Part shown: one piece after another, positions 1-9,568 of the stretch
How the letters are laid out: each line of letters starts with the position of its first letter
How positions within the stretch are numbered: position 1 is the first letter of the stretch
Assembly: GCA_963790045.1 (NCBI GenBank)
Contig: CAWBMS010000015.1
Location: forward strand, 62,001 to 126,000
Reading direction: 5' to 3'
Origin: DATKMP01 sp963790045
Lineage (GTDB): Bacteria; Bacteroidota; Ignavibacteria; UBA10030
DNA: 64,000 bases
The notes under the pieces: model-generated
Told to the model about the DNA's origin: nothing
The model's input: only the letters and a program-made list of their open reading frames with translations
Database searches by the model: none
Program-made: the position numbers and the translations under genes

Positions 1-701
1 TCAAAATAAACTGCACCAGCAGATGTTCCGACAATTAAGGTATCATGAAATACGGTCATAGCACTGACAGCCGTTGTGCCTATACTGCCAAGCGAAGTAT
101 AAGTAGAATTCAAAAACACCGTCGATGAACTTCCAAGCATGCCTGTTGTTACACCCAACGACGTTCCGACCCACAATCGATTGCCTTGAAGTGCTGCACA
201 TGAAACTGTAGGAGTGTTGGCAAATCCAAAGTTCGAATACGTATCTCCAAACTCCCACTTAGATAAACGAAATACGGAAACACCAAAATCACTTACCACT
301 AAAATTGAATCGCCTTTAGAAAGAAATTTATGAATAGTTTTTGTAGTATAAGATCCATTTTCATAAATATCGGTTATTGCGGACCATTTTTGCAAAGTTC
401 GATCATATACATTAATAGAGCCATTGGAAGCTCCAACCCAAATACGGCCCTGGACATCTGTACCAATCGCATACAAATCACTGGAACTCAATCCATCTAC
501 ATTAGTATATTTTGTATATGGTGCCCTTGTTGTATCATATACAAACACACCGCCGCTCGTTGCCGCCCAGACCTGAGAACCAACACGCAAAGCAGAGCGT
601 ACAGATTTCATAGAAGTAAAACTTTTCCATGTTCCAACCTGACCGTACGCAGAAGGGATGAAACTCCATAAACATAAGCATATAATTATTCGCCGCACCA
701 T
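1..701 (-). CDS. Secreted beta-propeller protein (sensor-propeller type), N-terminal part
   Basis: The minus strand is open from an ATG at 701 to the window edge (233 codons), so the gene is cut off. It starts with a short basic stretch and a hydrophobic segment ending in 'PSAYGQ', a likely signal peptide. The rest has repeating propeller-blade motifs: 'VWAATSGGVFVYD', 'RIWVGASNGSINVYD' and 'RLWVGTSLGV'. These match the two-component-regulator propeller/ligand-sensor repeats common in Bacteroidota. Only three bases separate it from the ribH stop codon, so it is probably the last gene of a php-ribH-propeller transcript. The function is unknown. The missing C-terminus could carry a histidine kinase, a T9SS tail or nothing further. 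Confidence 0.72.
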   Translation of the reverse strand, partial: MVRRIIICLCLWSFIPSAYGQVGTWKSFTSMKSVRSALRVGSQVWAATSGGVFVYDTTRAPYTKYTNVDGLSSSDLYAIGTDVQGRIWVGASNGSINVYDRTLQKWSAITDIYENGSYTTKTIHKFLSKGDSILVVSDFGVSVFRLSKWEFGDTYSNFGFANTPTVSCAALQGNRLWVGTSLGVTTGMLGSSSTVFLNSTYTSLGSIGTTAVSAMTVFHDTLIVGTSAGAVYF

Positions 702-704
702 GGG

Positions 705-1195
705 TTATCTGTTTTTCTTTTTGAGTGATTGGAAAAGAGAAGCCATCTCCATTGCCGTTAATGCTGCGTCCCAACCTTTATGTCCTTGCACACCGCCGAC
801 GCGATCAAGTGCCTGCTGTTCGTTCTCCGTCGTCAACACTCCCATAACGACCGGCATCGAATATTTTAAAGCAACCTCCTGAATACCGCGCGCCGTTTCT
901 GCCGACACATATTCAAAGTGCGGCGTTTCACCGCGAATAATTGCGCCGAGACAAATAATCGCATCCCATCGTTTTGATGCTGCAAGCTTATTCGCTACCT
1001 GTGGAAGTTCAAATGCACCCGGGCACGTAAATGTCTGTACATTTTTTGCGGGAACGGTATGAGCGTGCAAACATGTTCAGCACCTTCCAGCAATTTATCT
1101 GTAATATGGCTATTGAATTGGCTTTTAACAATAGCAAATCGGAACTTGACAAAAGATCCTTGAAGTTTTCGATATGACGTATTCTGTGTATTCAA
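705..1195 (-). CDS. ribH: 6,7-dimethyl-8-ribityllumazine synthase (frame broken by one base)
   Basis: Riboflavin pathway enzyme condensing 5-amino-6-ribitylaminouracil with dihydroxybutanone phosphate. The C-terminal frame reads 'FTCPGAFELPQVANKL', 'ICLGAIIRGETPHFEYV', 'PVVMGVLTTENEQQALDR' and 'NKGWDA'-like 'GHKGWDAALTAMEM', all typical of the family. The N-terminal frame reads 'FVKFRFAIVKSQFN' and 'ITDKLLEGAEHV'. The two meet at an A-run at 1069-1071; one more base there gives a continuous 'GAEHVLHAHTVPAKN' and a protein of about 163 residues, the usual length. No ATG is in frame near the start. A TTG at 1195, just after the upstream PHP gene, is the best candidate. I read the break as a sequencing indel, though a real frameshift cannot be excluded. 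Confidence 0.85.
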
Positions 1196-1202
1196 AAAAA
1201 AC

Positions 1203-2072
1203 TTATGTAAATAGCCGGCTGCGCATTTCATCGACCACTTGCAGTGGGACGGTATAAGCACCTAATACTTCATTATCGTTCTTCTTTCCACCGTGAAAAT
1301 CTGAGCCACCACTTTCTAAAAGAAAATATTGTTGAACAAGGTTACGATAAAATTCTTGTTGCGACCTATTATGTGACGGATGTACAACTTCGATGCCATC
1401 GACACCGGCATCGATCAATTGAAGCAATTCCACTTCACTGGTATATTTTCCAGGATGCGCAAGAAAAGAAAGTCCACCCGCGGAGGATATCAGCTTTACA
1501 GCTTCTACCGGCGACAGTTGATATTTTTTTTCATACGCCGGCATTCCCGTGCCGATGTATTTGAGAAATGCTTCGTTGTATGTTTCAATCAAGCCATTCT
1601 CAACAAGTGCGCTGGCAATGTGCGGCCGCCCAACGGAACCAATGCCTGCACGATCCAAAACCGCATCCATTTTGAGTGGAACATTAATGTGGTTCAACTT
1701 TTTCACAATTCGTTCTGCGCGGCGCAATCGTTCCTCGCGAAAACAAGCGAGATACTCCAGCATTTGCTCATTTTTATAATCAAAAAAATAAGCAAGCAAA
1801 TGAACGTCTTTATCGTTCAACTCGATACTTAATTCGACACCCGGCACAATTTCCACGCCCGCGCTCTTTCCACACTCAATCGCTTCTTCAATCGCACCGA
1901 CATTGTCATGATCGGTAATGGAAATAACCGATAAACCCGCCTTCGCTGCTTTTTGAACAAGCTCTTGAGGCGTTAACACACCATCAGAATAAACAGTGTG
2001 AAGATGTAAATCTGCGCGAAAATTGTGAGTAGATGATATTTGATTCTCTTGTTTTTGCTCCCGCAAATTCAT
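1203..2072 (-). CDS. PHP-domain phosphoesterase
   Basis: A 289-residue protein of the polymerase-and-histidinol-phosphatase (PHP) superfamily. Metal-binding motifs are visible: 'DLHLHTVYSDG' at residues 21-31, 'ITDHDN' near residue 52, 'FLAHPGKY' and 'GGSDFHGG' near the C-terminus. Length and motif order match the stand-alone YciV/RNase AM group, which acts on 3',5'-nucleoside bisphosphates or 5' RNA ends. The substrate cannot be read from the sequence. It lies 7 bases upstream of the probable ribH start on the same strand. Confidence 0.85.
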   Translation of the reverse strand: MNLREQKQENQISSTHNFRADLHLHTVYSDGVLTPQELVQKAAKAGLSVISITDHDNVGAIEEAIECGKSAGVEIVPGVELSIELNDKDVHLLAYFFDYKNEQMLEYLACFREERLRRAERIVKKLNHINVPLKMDAVLDRAGIGSVGRPHIASALVENGLIETYNEAFLKYIGTGMPAYEKKYQLSPVEAVKLISSAGGLSFLAHPGKYTSEVELLQLIDAGVDGIEVVHPSHNRSQQEFYRNLVQQYFLLESGGSDFHGGKKNDNEVLGAYTVPLQVVDEMRSRLFT

Positions 2073-2137
2073 GAATGCCTATAATAAAAAAAACTTTTTT
2101 TGTACCGCTTGCTTCACAATTGGTACTCTGCCATCGA

Positions 2138-2866
2138 TTACAAATATGTTTTACGAAATGCATCGTAATCGTTGATGGTCAGTTGATTTCCTTGCTGTTC
2201 GATTTCTCCGCTTTCCACGAATTGATGAATCATGCGGGAAACCGTTTCACGGGATGTTCCCGCCATATTTGCCATATCTTGCTGCAGCGGCAATTCGTCG
2301 ATCACGACTTTTCCTTTTCGGAACACACCGACATCTTCCGCAAGCATTAACAGCACATTGGCAATTCGTCCGGCGGCATCTTTTAATGAAAGACTTTTTA
2401 TTTGCATGTCGGCTTTGCGCAGCCGCATTGCAAGTTCGCTCAAGAGCGAAATCGCAACGGCGGGAAACTCGTTCAACAGTTCAATAAAATCCCGCCGGTG
2501 AATCATAAATAATTCCGATTTAGTCGTCGCAACAACGCTCGCAGAACGCGCTTGTCCATCCAACAGCGACATCTCGCCGAAAAATTCTCCAGGCCCAAAC
2601 ATAGAGAGAATCACTTCGTGTCCCTCTTCATCCATGCGCACCACTTTTACTTTACCGGAAATAATTACAAACAGTGCGGCGCCACTTTCTTGCTCCAATA
2701 CAATGATGTTGCCCGGCGTATATTTTTGCCTTGTGCCAACTTTCGCAATTTTTTCCAATACCTTGTCTTCTAATTCAGCGACAATCGGAACATTGCGTAA
2801 AAAACTGAATTCATCTTGCGCCATAGGGTCCTTGCAGTTTTTAGGTTGATGATGATCATTTTGCAT
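2138..2866 (-). CDS. Crp/Fnr-family transcription regulator
   Basis: A 242-residue protein with an N-terminal cyclic-nucleotide-binding-type beta barrel ('GEFFGEMSLLDGQARSASV' is the phosphate-binding-cassette region) and a C-terminal winged helix ('DMANMAGTSRETVSRMIHQF'). The Fnr-type cysteine cluster is absent, so it is closer to Crp than to oxygen-sensing Fnr. The effector is unknown. Two starts are possible: the first ATG at 2866, or an ATG 14 codons in ('MAQDEF') that has an AAGGA four bases upstream and removes a polar leader. The gene is followed by php/ribH, but a 65-base gap leaves operon membership open. Confidence 0.88.
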   Translation of the reverse strand: MQNDHHQPKNCKDPMAQDEFSFLRNVPIVAELEDKVLEKIAKVGTRQKYTPGNIIVLEQESGAALFVIISGKVKVVRMDEEGHEVILSMFGPGEFFGEMSLLDGQARSASVVATTKSELFMIHRRDFIELLNEFPAVAISLLSELAMRLRKADMQIKSLSLKDAAGRIANVLLMLAEDVGVFRKGKVVIDELPLQQDMANMAGTSRETVSRMIHQFVESGEIEQQGNQLTINDYDAFRKTYL

Positions 2867-3047
2867 TCTGCACAGCTTCTTACTTGAAATATATCGGCTG
2901 AAATCCTGAGAAGCAAGGTTTATTCTTGTTTTTCATCCTTCCGGTAACATTTATCAATAAACTCAGATTTCGGTTGCTTGCCCTATCATTCATCAAATCC
3001 TACGACCGCGGATCGGTCAAAATGAAAGATACAGATTAATCCTATTT

Positions 3048-3080
3048 GGGAAATAATGATCGTTCGCTTATTTATTTCCC
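3048..3080 (-). terminator. Weak stem-loop over the ptsI stop codon
   Basis: GGGAAATAA at 3048-3056 pairs with TTATTTCCC at 3072-3080, overlapping the ptsI stop. The stem is AT-rich, the loop is 15 bases and no U-tract follows, so it is a poor intrinsic terminator. It could be a 3'-end stabilising hairpin. The 180 bases before the Crp-type gene hold nothing else I recognise and presumably include its promoter. Confidence 0.3.
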
Positions 3081-4833
3081 GCTGATCAATATATCGGGAA
3101 ATTTATTTTTCATCAACCGTTTGAGATACGCTTTAATTTCATCTTCCGATTGCATCTCTAACACACGTTCGGCAACATGCTTTGCTTCCGTGTAATGGAT
3201 GGAACGAATGATCTTTTTAATTTCCGGCAGCACTGTAGGAACGACACTGAATTCATCCAACCCAAGTCCCAAAAGCAAAATGGTCGCCAGCGGATCGCCT
3301 GCCATTTGTCCGCACATGCCAACCATCACTTTCCCTTGTTGCCCACGCTCAATAATACGCCGTAAAAAACGAATAACGGCTGGATGAAATTCTTGAAACA
3401 AATCAGAGACCACATCGTTGCCGCGATCCACGGCAAGTAAATATTGAATAAGGTCGTTCGTGCCGATACTGAGAAAATCTACTTCCTTCGCAATGTGGTC
3501 TGCAATCACCGCCGCAGCAGGGACTTCAATCATAACGCCAAGCTTCAGTTTATCATCGAAGGCAATATTTTTTGCACGCAGATCATCTTTTGCTTGTGCA
3601 AGAAGTTGCTTTGCCAATTGCACTTCTTTCAGACTTGTAATCATCGGCAAGAGGATCGAAAGATTTTTTAATGTGCTCGCGCGAAGGATGGCTCGCAATT
3701 GATCGAGAAATACTTGCGGCTTATCTAACATAATGCGGATGCCGCGCCATCCAAGAACCGGATTGCTTTCCTTAATGGATTGTGCCATCAGTTTATCGCC
3801 GCCAATATCAAAGGAACGAATGATCACTCGTTTTGGATGGACCGATTTTGCAATGCGGCGATACGCTTTGTATTGTTCCTCTTCACTGGGAAAAACTTCT
3901 TTTCCGATCAGCAACGTTTCAGAACGATACAATCCAATGCCATCCGCTCCTTGAAATTTGATAAATTCCAACTCCTCTTCTAATTCGACATTGGCGGATA
4001 ATTCCACCCGATGTCCATCAAGCGTTTCGGCAGGAAGATCACGCAGGGTGGCAAGTGTTTCTTCAAATTCTGCATGATGCGCTTTCTTCTTTTCAAATGT
4101 CTTAATCGTTGTCGGTGTTGGATGAAGAATAACGATACCATCGTATCCGTCAACAATGACTGTCTCACCAGGTGCACTCAACGATGCGATTTGATGCACA
4201 CCAACAATCGCCGGAATTTTCAGCGCACGCGCCAGCAAAGCCATGTGAGATGTGGCGCCGCCAATTTCCGTGATGTATCCAAAGACTTCGTTGCGGCTGA
4301 ACATGAGCGCATCGGCGGCACTGATGTTGTGCGAAACAATCACATGCGATCCATCAATTTTGGAAGTCAATTTTTGTTCTTCCATATTGCGAAGAATGCG
4401 ATCTTCCACGTCTTTTAAATCATCCGCGCGTTCCCGCGCATATTCATCCTGCGAGTTCGCCATCAAACGATGGTATTTTTCCATCTCATCGCGAAGCAGA
4501 TATTCTACATTCTTCCGTTCGTGCCGCAACCGCGCATACACCATATCGAACAAGACAGAATCTTCCAGAATCAAAGTTTGTGCTTCAAAAATTCTAGCTT
4601 GATCACTGTCTAATTTGTGCTGTGCAAATTCGAAAATCTTGATTAATTCTTTTTTGGAACGCGCAACCGCGCTTTGCAATCGTTGAATTTCACGGCTGAC
4701 TTCCTCCGCTTCAATATTGCGTACTTGTACCGTCGGGCTAATGTTTACGATAGAGGTAAATAGGACCGATGGCGATTCCTGGCGAAGCCGGAATGCCTTT
4801 TAATTTCAATTCTTGTTTCGAAGATTGTTCCAT
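3072..4833 (-). CDS. ptsI: PTS enzyme I (phosphoenolpyruvate-protein phosphotransferase; frame broken)
   Basis: Autophosphorylates from PEP and passes the phosphate to HPr. The swivelling-domain signature with the active-site His is 'GGATSHMALLARAL'. The PEP-binding barrel has 'GIGLYRSE', 'VIIRSFDIGGDK', 'LGWRGIR', 'DFLSIGTNDLIQY' and 'GMCGQMAGDP'. The N-terminus reads 'LKGIPASPGIAIGPIYLYRKH' and is then in another frame from the rest. Removing one T of the CATTAGC at 4738-4743 (minus-strand sense) gives 'YRKHSPTVQVRNIEAEEV' and a 586-residue enzyme of normal length. The ATG at 4833 lies 33 bases after the ptsH stop. No sugar-specific EII gene is visible, so this may be a regulatory PTS. Confidence 0.92.
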
Positions 4834-4866
4834 AAATCACTCACTGCTCAAAATGCACTTTCTCCC

Positions 4867-5136
4867 TTATACCGGTTCACCGAAACCGCTTTCAAACAAT
4901 TCTGCCATCGCATTGGAAAATTCTTGTTCATCGGTGCCATCGAATTTTAGCAATAACGTTGAACCTTGTTCGGCTGCCAACGTCATGACGCCGATAATAC
5001 TTTTGCCGTTGATTTCCACATTGTCTTTTTCAATATAAAATTCTGATTTAAATTTTGCCGCCAATTTCACAATCGCAGCAGCCGGCCGGGTGTGCACTCC
5101 CGCTCGGTTTCGTATCGTCACTTCACGCTCAATCAT
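4867..5136 (-). CDS. ptsH: Phosphocarrier protein HPr
   Basis: An 89-residue HPr. His15 in 'RAGVHTRPAA' is the residue phosphorylated by enzyme I. Ser46 in 'NGKSIIGVMTLAA' is the position phosphorylated by HPr kinase in species that have it, and its conservation suggests regulatory control. The 'TRPA' motif and Leu/Ala-rich helix are normal. It sits immediately upstream of ptsI and 9 bases after the prenyl synthase gene, so it is co-transcribed with both. Confidence 0.95.
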   Translation of the reverse strand: MIEREVTIRNRAGVHTRPAAAIVKLAAKFKSEFYIEKDNVEINGKSIIGVMTLAAEQGSTLLLKFDGTDEQEFSNAMAELFESGFGEPV

Positions 5137-5145
5137 TCGTTTCTA

Positions 5146-6129
5146 TTAATATGTCCGTTTCAATAATTTATCGGTTAACCAGAACATCGTTTCACTTACA
5201 GGCGTTTCCGGCAAAACAGTCAATTCTTTTTTTGCTTGTTCAATGTCTTCGGTAATTCTACGGCGTGCGGAATCTATTGCGCCAGTAATTTCGTAGATGT
5301 CGCGATACTCGGCAATTTGTTTTTTCGAGATACCGCCTTGCGTGAAGATGCGTTGCAGCATGGTTTTCTGTGATCCTTTGGCAAGGCGCAGCGCTTCCAG
5401 CAGCAAGAAGGTTTTCTTTCCTTCCATCAAATCGCCGCCGATGGTTTTCCCGAATTCTTTTTCATCGGCAATCACATCTAACAAATCATCTTGAATCTGA
5501 AACGCGCGCCCCACATGCTCACCGTACTTTCGCAATGCTTCCATTGCCGGCACAGAAGCATTGCCCAGCAATGCGCCGAGTTGTGTAGAGATGGAAACCA
5601 ATTTTCCTGTTTTCTTTTCGATCATCATCAAGTATTCATTGACATGAACACGATGGCGCGTTTCAAATTCTTTATCGTATGTTTGACCTTCGCAGACGGT
5701 GATAACGCCTTCCGTAAAAATTTTTGTGATCTCTTGAATCCGCGCCGATTTTGTTTGAAGCAGTGCGCGATATGCCAGCGCCAGTAATACATCGCCGGTA
5801 AGAATGGCGATATTCTCATCCCATTTTTTATGGATGGTTTGCCGCCCGCGGCGCGACGCTGCATGATCCATAATATCATCATGCACTAAGGTAAAGTTAT
5901 GAAGAATTTCGATTCCGGCAGCCGCATGCAGCGCATCGGCAGAATTGCCGCCGACCGCTTCACATGCCAGCAGCGCAAGGACAGGACGAATCCGTTTACC
6001 ACCTGCTGCCAGCACATACTGCGCCGGATCATACAACGTATGCGGTTTCTGTTCTTGAATATAGGTGTGAAGATATTTTTCTATGATTCTTGTATATCGA
6101 TCAACTCGCTGCTCTGAAGTCATTGCCAC
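5146..6129 (-). CDS. Trans-isoprenyl diphosphate synthase (IspA/GGPPS/octaprenyl type)
   Basis: A 327-residue class I polyprenyl synthetase making all-trans prenyl diphosphates from IPP and an allylic primer. Visible motifs are 'GGKRIRPVL' near residue 43, the first Asp-rich motif 'LVHDDIMDHASR'-like 'DDIMDHA' at about 84-90 followed by 'RRGRQTIH', and the second Asp-rich motif 'FQIQDDLLDV'. Chain length cannot be assigned reliably; a membrane quinone side chain or farnesyl/geranylgeranyl diphosphate are the options. The GTG at 6129 has a GGAG about 10 bases upstream and is slightly better placed than the ATG at 6123. It follows the fni stop by one base, which places IPP isomerisation and chain elongation in one operon. 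Confidence 0.9.
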   Translation of the reverse strand: MAMTSEQRVDRYTRIIEKYLHTYIQEQKPHTLYDPAQYVLAAGGKRIRPVLALLACEAVGGNSADALHAAAGIEILHNFTLVHDDIMDHAASRRGRQTIHKKWDENIAILTGDVLLALAYRALLQTKSARIQEITKIFTEGVITVCEGQTYDKEFETRHRVHVNEYLMMIEKKTGKLVSISTQLGALLGNASVPAMEALRKYGEHVGRAFQIQDDLLDVIADEKEFGKTIGGDLMEGKKTFLLLEALRLAKGSQKTMLQRIFTQGGISKKQIAEYRDIYEITGAIDSARRRITEDIEQAKKELTVLPETPVSETMFWLTDKLLKRTY

Positions 6130-6130
6130 G

Positions 6131-7219
6131 TTATGCGTTCTCCACTAACTGTTTCGTTTGTAACTCATTTATGGTACGTGAACCGGTCAGGAACATCGCA
6201 CCTTTCAATTCCATTTCCCATATCGTTAAAAATTGTACGGCGGCTTTCACGCCTCCTGACTCTAACACTTTTAAAATCGGTCGCGCAACAGCAGCATAAT
6301 CCGCGCCAAGTGCAAAAGCTTTTGCCGCATCCAAGCCGCTGCATATTCCTCCAGAGGCAATCACGTGTAATGATGAATATTTTTTTTTCATTGCACTGAC
6401 TTTGCGAACGGCGTCGGTCGTCGGTATGCCCCAATCCCAAAATGCCTGCGTTAATATTGCGTGTTCATCAAAATGAACAGATTTTTTTTTACCGATAGTT
6501 TTTCTTCTTAACAATTCCACGCCAGCCCAGCTTGTTCCGCCGGCACCAGCAACATCGATCAGCTGCACACCGATGTTCAGCAATCGTTTTGCAACGTCGG
6601 CAGAAATTCCTGCGCCAATCTCTTTAACTATCACTGGTACTGATAAAGATTTTACTAACAATTCAATTCTGTTCAATACACCGCGAAAATTCGGATTGCC
6701 TTCCGGCTGCAAAAATTCCTGTAATGGATTCAGATGAACAGCAAAGCCATCTGCTTCTATAAGATCGACAAGTTTTTGAACAGATGAAACATCATCCAGC
6801 TTCGCAACTTCGGCAGCGCCAAGATTACCGAACACCGGAATATTTTTTGACACTTCCCGCACAATAGAAAACGAATGCAGATACTTTGTATTTTCCATCG
6901 CCTGTCGCTGGCTTCCAACGCCAAGCGCAATATTTTTCTCTGCACACACTTCGGCAAGCATCCGATTGATACGCTCCGCATTTTGGTATCCTCCGGTCAT
7001 GCTGGAGATGATGAATGGCAACTGGATCTTCTTCCCCAAAAATGTCGTTGCAGTATCGATCTCAGAAAAATTTATTTCTGGAAGTGCGTCGTGCAAAAAC
7101 TCGAATCGTTCAAATCCCGTTGACTTTGCATGAAACGAAACATCTTTCTTCAACGTAATATCGATATGCTGTTGTTTGCGGGATGTTGTCTGTGTCGATT
7201 TCATGCTTTCGCGTCTCAT
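6131..7219 (-). CDS. fni: Type 2 isopentenyl-diphosphate delta-isomerase (FMN-dependent)
   Basis: A 362-residue FMN/NAD(P)H-dependent isomerase interconverting IPP and DMAPP. Diagnostic motifs are 'FIISSMTGG' around residue 72, 'LGVGSQRQAME' around 99, 'VHLNPLQEFLQPEG', 'VIVKEIGAGIS', 'DVAGAGGTSWAGVE' and 'ASGGICSGLDAAKA'. The N-terminal 'RKQQHIDI' motif is present. Type 2 isomerase is usual in Chlorobi, archaea and Firmicutes and is unrelated to type 1. It is the first gene of the isoprenoid-HPr-EI run and reads away from the nucleotidyltransferase gene across a 157-base gap. An internal ATG at 7204 is an alternative start. Confidence 0.95.
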   Translation of the reverse strand: MRRESMKSTQTTSRKQQHIDITLKKDVSFHAKSTGFERFEFLHDALPEINFSEIDTATTFLGKKIQLPFIISSMTGGYQNAERINRMLAEVCAEKNIALGVGSQRQAMENTKYLHSFSIVREVSKNIPVFGNLGAAEVAKLDDVSSVQKLVDLIEADGFAVHLNPLQEFLQPEGNPNFRGVLNRIELLVKSLSVPVIVKEIGAGISADVAKRLLNIGVQLIDVAGAGGTSWAGVELLRRKTIGKKKSVHFDEHAILTQAFWDWGIPTTDAVRKVSAMKKKYSSLHVIASGGICSGLDAAKAFALGADYAAVARPILKVLESGGVKAAVQFLTIWEMELKGAMFLTGSRTINELQTKQLVENA

Positions 7220-7376
7220 TTAAATAATAAAGAATAAGCATTGCAGATGCAAGATAACGCATGCGTCCATCGAACAACATTTTCGTACAACGCTATCATC
7301 CATTCTTCTTATCTTTCATATTGTTTGTAAAATAAAACTTCGCTATTTTTAATTACATGCAAGAAAGAAATAGAAA
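7220..7376. promoter_or_regulatory. Divergent intergenic region between fni and the nucleotidyltransferase
   Basis: 157 AT-rich bases between divergently read genes must hold both promoters. Upstream of the plus-strand gene, TTTG at 7323-7326 followed about 20 bases later by TATTTTTA resembles the Bacteroidota -33/-7 layout (TTTG and TAnnTTTG), but the -7 match is imperfect. I see no palindromic operator. Confidence 0.3.
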
Positions 7377-8351
7377 ATGAGAGCGATCATTCCCGTCGCG
7401 GGTGTGGGTAGTCGGCTTCGTCCGCATACTTATACCGTGCCGAAAGTATTGTTGAATGTCGCTGGCAAACCGATTATCGGACACATTTTAGATAAAATTA
7501 TCGATGCCGGTTTCGATGAAGCAACCATTATTATCGGTTATCTCGGCGACATGGTTAAAGAATACGTGGAGTCGCACTATTCTATAAAAATAGATTTTAT
7601 CGAACAAGAAGAACGCCTTGGTTTGGGGCATGCAATTTTTATTTCGCGGGAAACGTTTTCGCATTCTCCTCTGCTCATTATTTTAGGAGATACAATTTTC
7701 GATGTTGATTTGAAAGCGATGATCAAAAGCGAATACACAGAACTCGGCGTAAAACACGTCGATGATCCGCGCCGCTTCGGTGTTGCAGAAACGACAGATG
7801 GATTCATTTCACATCTTGTTGAGAAACCGGAAAATCCTAACAGCAATCTCGCCATCGTCGGGCTTTATTATATCAAGCATCCGCAATTGCTGATGGATTG
7901 TATTAAGGAAATGATACAAAACGAAACGCGTACCAAAGGCGAATTTCAATTGACGGATGCACTGCAAATGATGATCGAACGCGGCGAAAAGATGAAAACT
8001 TTTTCCGTAGAAGGTTGGTTCGATTGTGGAAAACCGGAAACATTACTTTCCACAAACAAATATTTATTAACACAACAAGCTGCTCCAGCACATGCAAAAA
8101 ATGTCGTTGTAACATTGCCGGCATTCATTTCGCCGACGGCAAAAGTTTCTAATGCGATTATAGGTCCAAATGCAACTATTGCAGACGGCGCTACCATCTC
8201 GAACGCTATTATACGTAATTCTATCATCAGCGAAAATGCCATCGTCGAGAATGCATTGATCGAAGATTCTATTATCGGCAGCCATTCTATCGTTCGAGGA
8301 AATTACAAACGCATCAACATCGGTGATTCTTCGGAATTGGAATTTAATTGA
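7377..8351 (+). CDS. Sugar-phosphate nucleotidyltransferase with C-terminal left-handed beta-helix
   Basis: A 324-residue NDP-sugar pyrophosphorylase. The N-terminal Rossmann-like domain has the nucleotide-binding loop 'GVGSRLRPHTYTVPK', the metal-site 'GDTIFD' and 'VEKPENP'. From about residue 250 there are hexapeptide-type repeats (isoleucine/valine every six residues, 'NAIIGPNATIADGATI'), forming a short LbetaH domain. It belongs to the RmlA/GlmU-like group that makes dTDP- or UDP-sugars; the exact sugar cannot be told. It starts the plus-strand run with metK and ahcY, 57 bases upstream of metK. Confidence 0.85.
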   Translation: MRAIIPVAGVGSRLRPHTYTVPKVLLNVAGKPIIGHILDKIIDAGFDEATIIIGYLGDMVKEYVESHYSIKIDFIEQEERLGLGHAIFISRETFSHSPLLIILGDTIFDVDLKAMIKSEYTELGVKHVDDPRRFGVAETTDGFISHLVEKPENPNSNLAIVGLYYIKHPQLLMDCIKEMIQNETRTKGEFQLTDALQMMIERGEKMKTFSVEGWFDCGKPETLLSTNKYLLTQQAAPAHAKNVVVTLPAFISPTAKVSNAIIGPNATIADGATISNAIIRNSIISENAIVENALIEDSIIGSHSIVRGNYKRINIGDSSELEFN

Positions 8352-8408
8352 CTTTAGGTTGCCGCCAGAATTTTTTAACACTACTATTCACCTTTTAAAG
8401 GAATTATA

Positions 8409-9552
8409 ATGAGACATTTCTTCACATCTGAATCCGTTTCAGAAGGACATCCAGATAAGGTTTGCGATCAAATTTCTGATGCCGTCTTAGATGCATTAAT
8501 ACAACAAGATAAATATTCTCGCGTCGCTTGCGAAACATTTGCTACCACCGGTTTAGTTCTCGTTGGCGGCGAGATTACGACAAAAGGATATATCGATATT
8601 CAGTCAATCGTTAGAAATGTTGTTGGTGATATTGGCTACACGAAAGCCGGCGTTGGATTCGATGCAGAATCATGTTCCGTTCTCTCCGCTGTTCATTCAC
8701 AATCACCGGATATTGCGCAAGGCGTGGATACCGGCGGCGCAGGCGACCAAGGCATGATGTTCGGGTATGCGTGCGATGAAACTCCAGAGTTAATGCCTGC
8801 ACCCATTATGTATGCGCACAAACTTGTGCAGCGTCTTACGGATGTTCGAAAAAAACAACCGAAGCTCATGCCGTATTTGCGCCCGGATTCTAAATCACAA
8901 GTTACCGTTGAATATGACGGCAAACAGATTATTCGCATCGATACCATTGTTGTCTCGACACAACACGATCCCGATGTTACACAAAAGAAAATTAAAGAAG
9001 ACGTTATCGAACACATTATCGGTTCCGTTATTCCTTCCGCGCTTTTGGATAACAAAACACGAATCTTCGTCAACCCAACAGGAAGATTTGAAGTCGGCGG
9101 ACCGCACGGCGATACAGGATTAACGGGGCGTAAAATCGTTGTCGATACGTACGGCGGACGCGCACCTCATGGGGGCGGAGCATTTTCCGGCAAAGACCCA
9201 ACGAAGGTTGACCGCAGCGCTGCGTATGCTGCACGGCATGTTGCAAAAAATATTGTTGCTGCTAAACTCGCAACGGAATGCCAGATTCAAGTTGCGTACG
9301 CTATCGGTGTTGCAGAACCTGTCTCTATTCTTGTACAAACTTTCGGGTCCTGGCATTGTTCCTGATTCCGATTTAGCAGCGTTCATTCAAAAAGAAATCG
9401 ATCTGACACCTCGCGGCATTATTAAGCGTTTGAATTTGCGCCGTCCGATCTATCGCAAGACTGCTGCGTACGGACATTTTGGAAGAAACGATAAAGACTT
9501 CACATGGGAACAATTAGACCTTGTGAAAACATTACGCAAAGCTGCGAAATAA
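8409..9552 (+). CDS. metK: S-adenosylmethionine synthase (frame broken by one base)
   Basis: Makes SAM from methionine and ATP. Motifs: 'FTSESVSEGHPDKVCDQ' (ATP/metal site), 'TGGAGDQGMMFGYACDE', 'DSKSQVTVEY', 'GGPHGDTGLTGRKI', 'GGGAFSGKDPTKVDRSAAY' and a C-terminal 'YGHFGR'. The frame closes early at 9365. A second frame continues 'GIVPDSDLAAFIQKEIDLTPRG' to the stop at 9552. Reading GG instead of GGG at 9345-9347 restores 'TFGPGIVPD' and a protein of about 381 residues. An RBS AAAGGAATTATA precedes the ATG. It is 16 bases upstream of ahcY, so SAM synthesis and SAH recycling are co-expressed. I see no SAM riboswitch in the 57 bases upstream. Confidence 0.93.
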
Positions 9553-9568
9553 TATAAGGAGTATAACC

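Noticed and set aside
8352..8408. SAM riboswitch before metK
   Set aside because: The gap is only 57 bases and shows no conserved riboswitch core or terminator-antiterminator pair.
8409..9552. metK and the other split genes as true pseudogenes or programmed frameshifts
   Set aside because: The breaks share no slippery heptamer or pause structure, and they hit many essential genes, so sequencing error is the simpler reading.
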